A DNA stretch of 64,000 nucleotides from Brachypodium distachyon (GCF_000005505.3 NC_016133.3:32326737-32390736); one strand, 5' to 3'; shown: positions 23,766-35,737, numbered from the stretch's first letter. The notes: a model not told the origin generated them from the letters alone. A program made the numbers and translations.

Positions 23766-26700
23766 CAGCTTTCATCGCTGGCGAGACGTGTGTGTGTGTC
23801 GTGTTCTGTGGTGTCAGTGTCACACAAGGCTGCAAGGCTAGCTTAGTTTAGTTTTGCATGCATGCACCGAGGAAGTACCAAAAGAAGCATTTGTAACGAA
23901 CATTTCGATTTACCCTTTAGAGGCCCTGTCGCAGGGGTATCTGCGAATTTTATTATCAGAGATGGAAAAGAATACTGGAAAATAAGCCCTTTTTTTAATT
24001 TCAATGGAACTTGTTGTAATAGTTCAAGTTCAATTGAACTGTTTGGCATATAATATTCATTAAGATGCTGAGAAGTCATGTGATTTTAGAATATAGCCGT
24101 ACTTCATAGCTAATTAATTAAGATGTTAACAGATAGATGTATAGACGGATATCAAGATGGCCCCTACCTATATATCATCATTACGAGATTATGGTCCAGC
24201 GAAAAATCACACCTCATGGTCCCGTGTTGCTGGAGACCATAAAGTTCTAAACATCTTCCTCTTTTCTTTTTTCTTTTTTTTTTTTTTTACCTTTGTCGTC
24301 TTCAAGCTTGGAAGCAACTAATTAAACAGATCCATCCTTCCTTGCAAGATAACCCACAAATCTAGTTAGTTTGTACATCTGGACCACTAGATCACCAGCC
24401 TAGTTAAGCTAGCCAGAAATTTTGCATACCTCCGATCGGAGCACATGCCAAGGCGTGAGTCTGAAGCTGGTAGAATCATCATGGACTTCACTTGCCCCTG
24501 AAGAAACAGCATCGATCCTAGCAGATCAGAGCCTGGATTTGGATTCCCTCCCTGTCTACGATAAAAGCCAAACTAAACCGCAGATGAACCAACCTACACC
24601 ATGCGTGTAGTTATTAACCCCAGATTAGCACCGCCGTGTTGGAGAAAAAATGAAGCCTTTTTCTTCAGAGAAAAGCATGAACTGGCATTATCCTGGTTAT
24701 GGCCGGGAGCAGGACCATTTTCTGTTGCAGCAAAAATCCAAGATTGTTGAGTGTCCAGGATGGGGAGCTGTCATTGGATCGACATGTTAATCTTTGCCAA
24801 CTGTTGACACTCCATAACCGATTGTGCGGTGTGCATTTGTACAAAGTTATATGGTGTAGTCCATTAAACTTTTGAGTAGCACCTACCCAACAAGTGAAGT
24901 TAGGACCAAGTGTTGACAACAATACTTCAACGGCCACCATGAAAGAGAGCCGGCAAAATTGGTTGCCCCTGTGTACACATGAACGCCATAATGCAGGTTA
25001 CTTGAGCAATCAGAATGGAATTCTATACACAAATATACGGCGCCTGCAAGTAGGAAAACACAGTAGATGCAACAGAATGATAGCAATTTTGTACATGGCG
25101 TATAATACCTCGAGATTCCTATAACTGATGCCACTCGGCGGTGAGGAAACTGATGAGCTGGGCAGCCTGGCACTAGGCTGGGATTTAACCAAAAACTGAT
25201 GAAAGTACATCTGAGCTGAGCTGGACCAAACCAATCTCCCAACTTAGAAATTGGCTTTACTCTCCAAATTGCTTCTCACCGTGGCAAAATTAGCCATATT
25301 TATATAAAGACTTCCCCATAAAATTAGCCATTTAGGATTGCCAGCTTCCTTCTCACTTGCTTGAAGTGCCAACATTTGCCTGTACTGTTGCATTTATGGT
25401 TATAAAGCAAATACTTCTCCCTGTAGTTTTGTTCAACAAAAGGTGCTAGCACCTAAAGCACATACTTGAGTGTTATTGTTATTACTTATTACAGAGCAGC
25501 AGAAAGACAGGCCAACACAATTGCCAATCACCAATCCACTTCACCATAATGTGCTCAGTTACAGGTAGAGTAGGAAGGTGAAAATTGCTGGTGCGCCTGC
25601 TCGGGTTGTCTTGCCACATGATTCAGGGAGCGCACCAAGGATCTATTGCATAGCTCTTTCTGATATCCATTCCATTTGAACGGTGTAAAAAAATTTACAC
25701 CATTAGTAAAAGTTTCTGCCAAGATAAACAATCATCCCTCAATGACAAGGGGCCTGCAACTCAGAGGTTCAGTAGGCAAGAATGGAATGGCAAGACGGAC
25801 GCCACACTTCAAGCTCAAGGCTGAGTCAACTGACAATTTAGTAGCTTTCGAGGAATCAATTTTGTTCACTTTGAAGACCCTAACTCAACAAAGCATCACA
25901 TCTGATAGAACGAATTCTCTTACACACTGTCCTCAGAAAAAAAATTCTCTTGCACATTGCTGCAAGGATGGCCACCAATTGGCATGGGATCTGGAAAAGT
26001 AAAATGAAAGTGAGGAAATAGTAAAGCTTCTATTTCATCTGGTTGCTAGTAGAGGCAGGGAAAGGGTAAGAGATGTAAAGCCGAAGTGGGGGAATTATGA
26101 GTTGGTGTTGGCTATTCCCTTGCCAGAGGAGTCCAGCCAAGAATGAAAGCTATACACAAATACACACTAGGCAACATGGAGAGACATGGCTCCCATGTTA
26201 TCCCGTGCAATCCCTGTTCCCCACTTGTGCCCTCCGTTGCACATGGCCTCATAACCAACCCTTTCATCCCATCTCCCATAGTTAACATTGCTATGGGCCC
26301 ACTTTCCTATACAGAACAATTATCACCACCTTCATTTCCCTCTCCTTTGTACCATAGACTTCTGCATTGAACAGTGCTTTATTATAAGCATTGTATAGCA
26401 CTCCAATATCTATACTGTTATTAAAGCAATTCACGAGGGAATCAGATCGCAACCTTGTGTGAATTATTGCGTGCACTAACTATCCTTGTTATGAACAGGA
26501 ACCGAACTACAGGATAAAAAAGTTACAAGCAAAGTCATAGATAGATGCTAAAAATGCCTAACAATTGCGAGATTGGGATATCTTTAATGAGCATCAATAA
26601 CGGGACTGGAGTTCAGTCTGCCTGTGCACTGCTGATGTAGAAGATAAATATTCCAAATTGGTGGAGTCTAAGTTCTTCAGAAAGGGACATGTTTTATCAT

Positions 26701-27771
26701 TTCACTTTGATGTCCATCTACACCACCTTTCATTGTCAGGCCAATCTTGGAGTTGTGCCATTATATCATCTAGTGAGATATAACAAAAGCATTTGGGCTA
26801 GCTAGCTGGCCAGTTGATTGATTAGATAACTACAGGAGTGGCTTTGGAGTCCACAAGGGAATTGCACAGTACAGTAGGTACTGAGATAAAGAATCCTGAT
26901 GCCATAGAAATGTAGCAACCTTACTGTTGACTGACAGGAACATATGAACTTAAAAATTCTTTCAACTTTCCAGCCATACGAGTGGGTTGGCCTTTGAGGG
27001 GTCATTTTCACAGACCATACTTACACTTGCCACAACTTTGATGGAGATAATATAAACTAGCTAGAAGTTAGATAAAAAATCTTCGAGATCACATATTAGC
27101 TATTAAGGGAAACCTTCAGATCATCACCTCATAGCCCAAAATAGGAAGATTCTCAGTTTCTCACCAAGTTGGGCCTCATGGGTTGATATGCACGAGTGCA
27201 CAATTGTTCATAAGAGCCAGGCAACTACTCAAACAGAAGATGCCAGTGTAGGATTCTTCGCCTGAAATAAAGATCTGGACATAAGTTGTTGAAGTATAGA
27301 CTTCATGATAACAGAGGAAAGAGAAGGGTTTTGGTCCAAAATTCAAAGTCCAAAGAAGCATTATATCACAACACAACATTCTTATAAGATTATTACATAC
27401 ATTCATCACGACTCGAGTCTAGTGCATACAGAGTTTATCCTAAATGTTTGATGCTCCGAAGCTCAAGAGAAGAACAACCTGGCACCAACATAGTCTAATG
27501 GATGTACAAGTGGATGTCATATGAATCAGTACTGGAACCCAGGCTGTGGCTTGATGATAGAAGTGGCATTAAGTCGCAAGTTTAGTCTTTATGCACAGTA
27601 GCTGTCTGAACACGAATCAGAGGATACAGCAATCGTAGTTCTATATAGTTTTCTTGTTCAGGGTATAACAGAATTTGCATTCATGATAATAGAGTCTGCT
27701 ACGACAAGAGGGTACAGATAACCATATGATGTCGAGTCTAGTTGCCATCTTACCAGGGAGGATTCAAAGCA
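23766..27771. other. Spacer, no gene supported
   Basis: AT-rich DNA with a poly-T run near 24268-24290 and scattered short frames only. It could contain introns or 3' sequence of the possible minus-strand transcript starting near 29.9 kb, but no exon was identified here. Confidence 0.4.
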
Positions 27772-27883
27772 CTCCCTCCGATCCATATTACTTGTCTCAA
27801 ATTTGCCCAAATATGGATGTATCTATGTTTAAAAGCGTCTAGATACATGTAATATTTTGACAAGTAATATGGGTTGGAGGGAG
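27772..27883. mobile_element. Stowaway MITE
   Basis: Ends CTCCCTCCGATCCATATTAC and GTAATATGGGTTGGAGGGAG are inverted repeats 112 bp apart. The right flank is TA and the left flank is CA. Internal GACAAGT blocks are also inverted. Confidence 0.8.
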
Positions 27884-30262
27884 TAAGAAAAATATTAGCT
27901 TTAGTTTTGACATAGTCATCCTCCTTATCATATGTCACATCAATATAACCGACCATTTTAATCATGCTCACAAGGATATCTTCAAATAAGTTACAGCTGC
28001 TTCACTCAACATAACTTGCAGATACAGCAATGAAAATTATGAAAAAATAACTTACATGTCCTGTACCAATTTGACTACTAACATAAATAGTGTTGGACAT
28101 GATATGGTGCAAGCTGGACATGATGGATGGAAGATTGTTCAAAAACAAAATAATCATTCAGTCACATCCATGTCTTCAATCACTATCCGGGTAAGAGTCG
28201 CTAGTACCCTGAAGAGTTTTGTAAAGACGCTGTCATTATATATGATTTAAGAAGATAAACAAATCAGGAAAAGCATAATTACATGTCGTACTGCATTGGA
28301 ACAAAAAAATGCATATTTACATTCAACCCTTTATAGAGCTTAGTTTCTAACATGCAGCCCTACCAAGTGATTGTCAGTCCTAACAAGTTCCTAAATCCTC
28401 CAATCTAATTTTCCAACGGTTGACCTCTTTTATTAATTCAGCATACAAGCTACCCAGTCAAAGATATATTAACTCCAGCATAGAAGCTATGCAAACAAAG
28501 ATGTGCAGACTGCTGCTGAAAAACACAAGACACCTTACATGAGTGACATCTGGGATGAATAAACTGGAAATAAACATGGACAACTCAAACAAAAAAGCTT
28601 GTTCTACTGGAGAAGCCATCAAAATATTTACTGAAGGTACATTGCTGAAACATTACTCATGTAGAGGACCAAAGAAAACTGGGGTTTCACAAAAGTGCGG
28701 CAATGTAACCAGGGCACGGAATCCTGTAGAATTTTGAATAACAGATGTCAGGCTCAGGCTTGTCTCAGGCTCCCACCTGTCAACTAGGCCCTTGTTGAGT
28801 TACATGGAGTACAGACAGAGCTTCCATACCAGCCGAAGGAGTCTAGCCTTAATACCACAATGCCTGGGTCAGATGATGCTGTCGCACGTTACTTTTTAGT
28901 CAGTTCTTCCTCTTGTTGTTTCTTGGAGGCAATCAGGCAAGACCTTTTGACTTGTTCAGTATCCAGTTTGATTGTCCCAATACCTGGGAAACCCTGTCCT
29001 AGGGAAAATTAATTTGGAATACTACAGCACCCATCATGTTTACCAGAACTTCATTGGTCAACATTGAACTAATGGTTATGATGAGTTGATGACAAAATGC
29101 ATAATTTGCAGCAAACATACAGTAAACAGAATAGCGAAGAGCATCCATGCTCTTAGATAGCGACTAACCGGGGGACGTTCTAGTTTTTACCTAAATGCTT
29201 AGGGTTAAGTTAATCAATGATTAGTCGACATAGGCATGATTGACCATAGCTACTGCGAGTCTGCGACCGGCTCAGAAGCCCACCACTGCAGTTAACCATC
29301 CATCACCGTACAAGGGTTGGACTACATGAGGAAGTGATCAACATTCAACAACTGAAGCAATCACCACAAGGACAATGCCTAGCGCAACAGTTAACCGCAG
29401 CGATTTCAGGTTTCTCGAGAAACAAAAGGCAGCAAAATGAAGCGATTTCAGTTCGACAGGACAATGCGAACGAGCACGGTGCTGGGGAGGAAAGCCAATG
29501 CAAGGCACTCCTATTAGGTAAGTATAACAGGGTACAAGGCTAGCGGGTAAGGGCAATGGAGGCGGCCAGTACCTAGTTGGTGGCTGACGCGCAGCCGCGG
29601 AGATGGACGAGGAGTAGTGGCTTCATCTCCTCCGAACCGAATCTGATCGAGCCGCGGGAGAGTTGAACGGGCGCCGATGAGAGGGGCGGGAGAAGAAGCG
29701 GACGGCCGGCCTCCCTCCCCTTCCCCTTCGCCCAGGGGCGAGGGGGCCCCATAGCCGTCTTGGCCGTGGGCGGCCGCGTTTGGGAACGATTCGAGTGTGA
29801 GAACGCCGTGGAAGTGGTGGTGTTCCGCATGGGCCGAACGGAGAAGAGATCGCGGGCTGGACTGGAGCCAGGCGGCGGACGGCCTCGGAGCTTCTTCTTT
29901 TTTTTTAGGGGAACGGCCTCGGAGCTTGGTTGGAGCCTTGGAGGCGGACTGGTGCCTCATGGATGGACCGGTTGAAAGGCCGAAATGGCATGGATCTTAC
30001 GATCTTAGTTGGGTATGTCCACAGGCTGGCACTTGTCAGTTGCCACGCGCTGATGAGCCATTTATCTCGGCCCTAAGCAGAAAACACGACCTAAACTCCA
30101 AGGCCCCAGCATAGTTTTCTCTTCCTTTTTATTCCTTCTTGTTCGGTTCTTTTTTATTATTCTAAAAAAAAGGTTATTTTTTATTAATCTCCAGGTTCAC
30201 AATATCATTATTGTGAATATTTAGCCGGATATCCATAAAATACCATGTAATTAAATTCAATT
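27884..30262 (-). other. Spacer with possible small minus-strand transcript
   Basis: From 29830 down to 29573 the minus strand is GC-rich and looks like a transcript leader. It ends in a good donor (CCAACTAG|GTACTGG near 29571). At 28985 the minus strand has an acceptor-like TTTTCCCTAG, followed by a short frame (GFPGIGTIKLDTEQVKRS ... QQEEELTKK, stop near 28886). Upstream, a second short frame begins MDALRYSVYCMF and ends before GTAAAC near 29020, but its phase does not join the first. No family is recognised. This may be a lineage-specific or non-coding transcript, or chance. Confidence 0.3.
29879..29927. mobile_element. Micro-insertion: poly-T stub between 15-bp direct repeats
   Basis: ACGGCCTCGGAGCTT occurs at 29879-29893 and again at 29913-29927. 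Between the copies lie 19 bp of mostly T (cttctttttttttagggga). A poly-T/A stub inside a 15-bp duplication is what target-primed reverse transcription leaves when a LINE or SINE insertion is truncated almost completely. A simple slippage duplication is the alternative. Confidence 0.5.
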
Positions 30263-30792
30263 GTTTTTTTTTGACAAACAGAGGTTCTTCCTCCGGTTTC
30301 ATTAAAGGAATACATAAATAGTTCTTAATTAAGACAAAACAAAATTTACAGGATTTTATCAACCTACTTTTGATCAACCCTAAACTTTCAAACAAGCAAC
30401 AGCAACATGCTCTTGCTCCACATCAGACCTACAAGCTACGATAGCTACGATAGCCACAGCACATGTGCCCAACCTTGTGCTCGACTGATAACTTCACCCG
30501 TTCCTCGCCACAACCGCCGAGAGTAGCTTCACAGCAGTTTCTAGGATGAGCTTCTCTGCAAACCAACCCAAGAATCAGTGGTTGAGCAAACAGCAAACAT
30601 AACAATCGTTGGATCATTTGGCCAAACTTTACGGCAACAAGCATTGTTCCTAGTTTTCCAAATAGACCATAATATAGCTGCCACTCCCCCATCACCAAAT
30701 CCACTTCATTCTTACTAAATTGCAGCAGCCAAGTACCTGATGATGGGAAAATGGGGCGAGGAAAAATACTACGCGTCCGCGTCATAGATACA
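30263..30792 (-). pseudogene. 5'-truncated LINE insertion, ORF2 C-terminal end and 3' tail
   Basis: Reading the minus strand, one frame gives GDGGVAAILWSIWKTRNNAC, then WPNDPTIVMFAVC and SWVGLQ. This is the conserved C-terminal region found after the zinc-knuckle of plant LINE ORF2 proteins. It is followed by a 3' tail ending ATGAAACCGGAGGAAGAACC and an A run (a T run on the plus strand at 30264-30272). Similar AT-rich text (attaaattcaatt / attaaattaaatt) flanks both sides and may be the target duplication. The copy lacks everything upstream, including the reverse transcriptase, so it is a dead, truncated insertion. Confidence 0.75.
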
Positions 30793-31320
30793 GATTAAAT
30801 TAAATTAAATGTAAAGTGCGTGAAAGTAAATGAGACAAATAATATCAAACATTGCAGACTCTTTATTTCCAGAACTCTTACACTTACATAAAAGATCTGT
30901 TAATTACATCTCTGAAGAGAAAACTCCTGATTAAGAAATTCCAACATAACTATTGCATGACATTACAACACATGAGTATCTAAAACTATGAAAACAAAAG
31001 TCCTCCTCGCTGTCGTCGGTGCGGGCGTGCTCACGGAAGTCTTGAAATTTATTTATGCTAACATATAAGTAGCATGATAACATCATCTTTTGATTTGTTT
31101 GCAAATATGACCTATTTAGTAGTCATACTATCCATTTGTACTAATTTTTGTAGTACATAGTATCTTTGTATGCATGTATGGAATGTATGGAATATTTGGT
31201 TTTGACGACACCGTATATGATGAGTCTATATGAAGTTTGATAAGAAATATTCAAGTGCACTATGTTATGTTTTCTAGTGCAAGTGATATAGGATATGGTC
31301 ATGTTTATAATTTAATTTTA
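30793..31320. other. AT-rich spacer with possible 3' end of a minus-strand transcript
   Basis: On the minus strand, a short frame (REHARTDDSEEDF) near 31045-31000 runs into AT-rich text containing AATAAA near 30861, which looks like a terminal exon with its poly(A) signal. No upstream exons were recognised, so this is a weak suggestion. Confidence 0.25.
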
Positions 31321-31560
31321 TGGATACATGCACCTACATGAAAGGAGTGCATGGTTTAATTTTAATCTCCGCGAGATTATACCGTGGCATGTAAGTTGAT
31401 TGCCCACATGCATTTGTATATTGGTTTTGTAGATACATACACCTACATGAAGAGAGTGCATGGTTTGATTTTAATCTATATGAGATTATGTTGTGACATT
31501 GGTTCTTTGCAGATACATATATTTATATGAAGCAACTGTGTGACTTAATATTAAATCTAT
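31321..31560. repeat. Degenerate tandem repeat, three units of about 80-110 bp
   Basis: The phrase 'gatacat.cacctacatgaa..gagtgcatggtttgattttaatct' recurs starting at 31322, 31431 and 31511, each followed by an 'agatta' phrase. The third unit is more diverged. No coding meaning is seen. Confidence 0.7.
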
Positions 31561-31744
31561 CATGATATATACTTTCATCATTATGTTTGGTTTTTTGTAA
31601 TATATTTTCCTATCGTGTCTCCTAGGAAACACGCATGCAAACATATGGTTTTAGCATGGTTGTAACCTTTCTTTAAGGAGGTTATATGATATAGATATGT
31701 TGTAATGCATTTTATTGTTCTTATCATGTTACTCTTCGAGAGCG

Positions 31745-32095
31745 TTACTTATAGTTTAGCATTTTTCGCGTCATATCATGTAATTCTGACGAGAAACGAT
31801 GCGTGAGCGTTATTGACGATTTTAGCACTTTATTTCTCATATCATGGAATTCTGATGAGAACCCATGTGTAGAGCACGATTTATGATTTTAACATTTTAT
31901 TGCTCATATCATGGAATTCTGAAGAAAAAAAACCATGCGCAGAGGAACGACTTATAATTTTAGGATTTTTATGGCTCATATCATGGAATTCTTGTTGAGA
32001 ACCCATGAACAGAGCTTCGATTTATAATTTCAAGCTTTTAATGGCTCATATCATGGAATTCGCGAAGAACCCGTGCGCAGAGCGTATATTAAGAT
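31745..32095. repeat. Minisatellite, five units of about 66-73 bp
   Basis: TCATATCATGGAATTC recurs at about 31771, 31837, 31903, 31977 and 32047. Each copy is followed by 'gagaacccatg.gcagagc' and 'ttataattttag' phrases. The first copy has TAATTC instead of GAATTC. The array has the graded divergence of an old tandem expansion. Confidence 0.85.
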
Positions 32096-32129
32096 TTTTG
32101 TTAACATATTAATTTTAGATGTTTTCCCG

Positions 32130-32181
32130 AAATATATGATCCTTGTTCTGAACCGTGAAGACCAAAACGAAGGAATGCAAT

Positions 32182-32214
<33 letters not shown>

Positions 32215-32225
32215 CATATACATAT
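32130..32225. repeat. Isolated copy of the 50-bp repeat unit plus (TA)n run
   Basis: The stretch 32130-32180 (aatatatgatccttgttctg, then aaccgtgaagaccaaaacgaagg) matches the unit of the array at 35738-36000 with only a few differences. It is followed at once by a (TA)n microsatellite (32180-32225). The shared unit brackets the gene-fragment block that lies between. Confidence 0.8.
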
Positions 32226-32369
32226 TAGATACCCAGAATAACTATTCTTCGTGCGAGTTGCGCCTTGCGAGCGGCCCACCTAATTTTCCGTCGTCTCAGA
32301 CGTAATTTCGTCTCCTTTTTTACAACGACAGTTTCTCGGTCGAGCTAAACCCACTTTCCTCAAATCGTG

Positions 32370-32645
32370 TGTGCGGTTCCGGATTTTTGGTTCGGTGGAG
32401 CCGGGGTGTGGCCTGGCGATTGGCGAGGATAGGTGGTGCCGGCGGCGACGCCTAGGGAAGGAGCAGCCGGCGGTGGCGCGTGAGAGCAGGAGGAGCGGCG
32501 CACGCGGCGTGGCGGTGGCGGGCTACGCGGCTTGAGGGCTCGAGCCTGAGCGGCGCCGGCGCCGGCGCCGGTCGTTGGGGCGACGTCCACCTCCATCCCC
32601 ATCGACGGAATGCTCGTGAGAGTGTTTTTTTTAGCATAATGCAGG
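32370..32645 (+). pseudogene. GC-rich exon-like block, first exon of a degenerate gene model
   Basis: An abrupt GC-rich island with GGC/GCC repeats (cggcgccggcgccggcgcc near 32550) ends in ATGCAG|GTTTGTT, a usable donor near 32644. It resembles a grass first exon or leader. All frames are interrupted early, so no protein is proposed. It opens a block of exon-like fragments on the plus strand that reaches about 35060. Confidence 0.4.
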
Positions 32646-34126
32646 TTTGTTCTTTACTTCCTTCTCTGCAAGATTGAAACAGTGACCAATAATACTAAGA
32701 TTTTATTGTCTGGTCTGCAGAAATATTTAATTTGATGCCACTGTTTGAGCTTATGAAAAATTACATAGTAGAGTTGGCGTGATCATATCCTTTTTAAGTA
32801 CGTTCAGGATTGTACATCCTCTGGAACAGAAAATAAACAGGGAGAGGAAATCATGCACATCCTCTTTTCTTTTTTGTATTTGTCCTGCTTTTCTTTAGCT
32901 GAGGCTGAAAGCAAGCATCTTTGTGGTCATGTCCTAATGTTCTAATTCTCCCGCTTTCCTCTCAGATTTTTCCTTAAATCTTATGGTAGCTTTTCACCTA
33001 AAGATCAAAGTATTCCTCTATTATTTAGACACAAACCAGTAAAGCTCAAATGATGTGAGTTAATTAGGTCAAAAGCTGAACTGATGTGAGTTCATCAGGT
33101 GTTCCTGTTAGTTGGCTTGCCCAATAGATATTAGTTTGCTTGCTCAACTGAAACAAAAGTTTGATAATTTGGGACTGGCAAAGGGGGACATATATGAAGA
33201 TTCTAATATTTGTCTCAGCACAAATATAAGCAACAAGGTCTTATCTCTTCCATTATTTTATTCCTATATGAAGTTTGAGGTCTCTAGTTTCAACCTGATG
33301 AAGGGTAGGGTGACTCATTGTAGAAACTAGCAGACTTTGCTGGGTAATTAGAATTTGCAATTTCGTCTCAATGCAAACTACCAGACTCTAAACCCTGTCT
33401 ATTCCAGGAACTACAAAGATTTGCTACAGGTGGTTTAGCACGTCAAGTATTTGTGCAGAGAAAGCAGGCTAGGGGAGGAGGTTACAGTAAAAATGTGCAC
33501 TTGGCTTCCTTTAGTGTGCTCTAAGCTGTTTGCAGAAGGTATTCTTGATGCTTCTTTAATGTGTGTTGTAGGATAATCTAAGTTTTCCTTCTTCCAGGCT
33601 CTATTGTGCTTTTCAGATCATGTTATCCTATCTAATGCCCGCTACAACTCCTAATTTATCTGTCATCTTGCCCTTTTTCTCGATTGTTAGCATGTGATTC
33701 GTTAGTTTTCTTGTGAGTTCCTCCCTATGTTGTCCTCTAAGAGATTTCATTTTGTGCACCGTAAGTCTTTGATCGCGTACATATATAATTTCGAATTTGA
33801 TTTATTGCTAATGGAATAATTGTTTTCATATGGTTGGACATAACCAGGTTTAGCTTAAATAAGGTGCTTGCAAGCTTACAACAATGATTTATTTTGTGTT
33901 CCAAAATTACAATCTGTACTAATCTATTTGGAAAAAGTGGACTTTAGCCTCTTTCCCTGTGGATGTGTATCAAAACTGACAGTTGACTGCTGATACTTGT
34001 TCATGAAATTAAGAGAGATTGTAACGTTCGTTGGCTTTTCTTGATTATAATACGAGCATACTGGTGGTACCAGGTTTATATAATAATTCATTATTAAATG
34101 GAATTCTTGGAGTTCCTTCATACCAG

Positions 34127-34172
34127 GTTTAAGAACTCTTATGCATCGAAATTCAGAGGAGAACACCTGCAT
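34127..34172 (+). pseudogene. Exon-like fragment, unidentified
   Basis: Between an acceptor (CATACCAG) and a donor (GTAAGTTT), a short frame reads FKNSYASKFRGEHLH. The bordering splice signals and the protein-like composition suggest a real exon ancestrally, but the parent gene is not recognised. Its phase does not join the next fragment, so an exon is missing or the pieces come from different sources. Confidence 0.35.
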
Positions 34173-34260
34173 GGTAAGTTTCTTTAGTTTCTATAACATA
34201 CAGATAGAGCTGCTTTGTTTTACAGTACATTACTGCTTCATGTGGATCTCAAACCCTTTC

Positions 34261-34482
34261 ATGTTCGGCTTATGGATTGAAAGGTGTGATTGCATTCTCT
34301 GGTACGGTGATGGTCTCATCAGCTATTTTACGTTTGTGGAGAGTCTCAGCTTCTCCGACCATACACCAGTATACAGTATTTTTATGGCAGAGGTTGAGAT
34401 TGTCCACCAGAGGAAGAGAAACATGGGCTATTTTAGCTCTAGGATTGAGGTGGAAGAGCTGTTACCACATTCAGAGAGCTAA
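34261..34482 (+). pseudogene. Inositol polyphosphate 5-phosphatase C-terminal fragment
   Basis: The frame ending in TAA at 34480-34482 contains RCDCILWYGDG, then SFSDHTPVYSIFMAEVE, KRNMGYFSSR and EVEELLPHS. Plant type-II inositol polyphosphate 5-phosphatases have WCDRILWYG.GL, SDHRPVYS.F..EVE and a conserved RNMGYFSSR-like tail in this order. These enzymes remove the 5-phosphate from inositol phosphates and phosphoinositides. Here the Trp and Arg of WCDR are replaced (RCDC) and the Arg of SDHRP is Thr, so a catalytic role is very unlikely. No upstream catalytic domain was found. This is a decayed gene fragment, probably carried here by a mobile element or left from a local duplicate. Confidence 0.75.
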
Positions 34483-34650
34483 ACTTCCTCTAATTTTACT
34501 TGTGAGCATGTTGTAAGGTATGCTATGTAAACTCTTGTTTAACGTTGACAAAATTCTAAGGATAATAAAACTTGAATTTTTGTTCTGCTGAGTACTTGTT
34601 TACTTGTATCCCACCTTTATTTACTCTTTTCTTCATGTCACACGGTGCAG

Positions 34651-35060
34651 GTTAGGAGGTGAAAAGTATTTATGTATGGTTCAAGAATCAAAGCACGCTG
34701 GATTATCAGATGTGAGTTTGACTAAATATTTTTTCTTTCGCCTCTTTGTTTGATGAAACGGACATGCTTAGAGTCTAAGATATGAATATGATTGCCGATA
34801 ATGATGATGATATAATCTGAAACCTAATATCTTGTTGTCGTCATGTCTCATGACAAATACTCAAGCAAGAATGTGCAAATACTAACTTACTTACAGGTGC
34901 ATTTCTCAATTATATTGATATGGTTTAAAAAATATATCTTGCAAACACAGAGTTGAGTAACATTGTGTTATGGTATTATTTGCAGGATGTTGGGCAATTT
35001 TGCAGGCAGTCATTGTGTCAGATGGAGAGAAGTGTTACTGGCCTGAGGGAGGAACGATGA
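34651..35060 (+). pseudogene. Two exon-like fragments of one unidentified gene
   Basis: An exon at 34651-34711, bordered by GGTGCAG and GTGAGT, reads LGGEKYLCMVQESKHAGLSD. The next, from 34986 after TTTGCAG, reads DVGQFCRQSLCQMERSVTGL and stops at 35058-35060. Phases agree across this intron, so the two come from one gene. The protein family is not recognised. Both follow the 5-phosphatase fragment but show no sign of belonging to it. Confidence 0.4.
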
Positions 35061-35416
35061 GTCTGAAAGGGCTTGCATAGTTACAATCATGTCTATACCT
35101 TTCTTCTTCTGCTGTTGTAGTGCTTGAGCAGTTAAGTGAGGCATGTGTTTTTTGTACTCGTCATTGTTGTGACAAAAGAAGATTGGCTCCCTCCATAAAG
35201 CTCCTGGATTGCTTAATTTGACCTCTGTAATGATGCTTGAATTTTTTTCGTTTCCCACTCTATTTTGTTAATCAAACAAGTTCCTGCGCGCGTCCAGCCT
35301 CTGGTCTCCTTAATATGCTACGGAGTAACTTAGGAACAGGAAGCAGTTTAATACTTTCTAAAGGAAGTACAACTGCCTAGTACGAGGCTAGCTACCGTAG
35401 AAAGGGCAGTGCATGC

Positions 35417-35690
35417 AACATAACTTTCCTATGTCACATGCAAAATAATTGGACACAGCAAAACGGATGCCAACATAACTTTCTCACGATGCATGCAAAA
35501 TAACTGTGCGGGCACAGATGCTCATTGCAAAATATATGAAAATATATTGCAGGAAGCTGCAACATAATGTTCTTACGTTGCATGCAAAAATAACTGCACG
35601 GGAGCACACCAGGAAACGATCGGTGCAAATTATATTGCCAGAAGCAGCAACGTAACTTTCCTACATCGCATGCAGACTGCCTGCGCGCGC
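35417..35690. repeat. Tandem repeat, four units
   Basis: CAACATAACTTTC...GCATGCAAAATAACT recurs at about 35417, 35471, 35559 and 35648, with spacings of 54-89 bp. Each copy contains GCATGC or a close variant. Confidence 0.75.
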
Positions 35691-35737
35691 TCTGTGCTGG
35701 TGCGGCTCGCTTGGCCGGTGGGGCAACCAGGGAGTCT

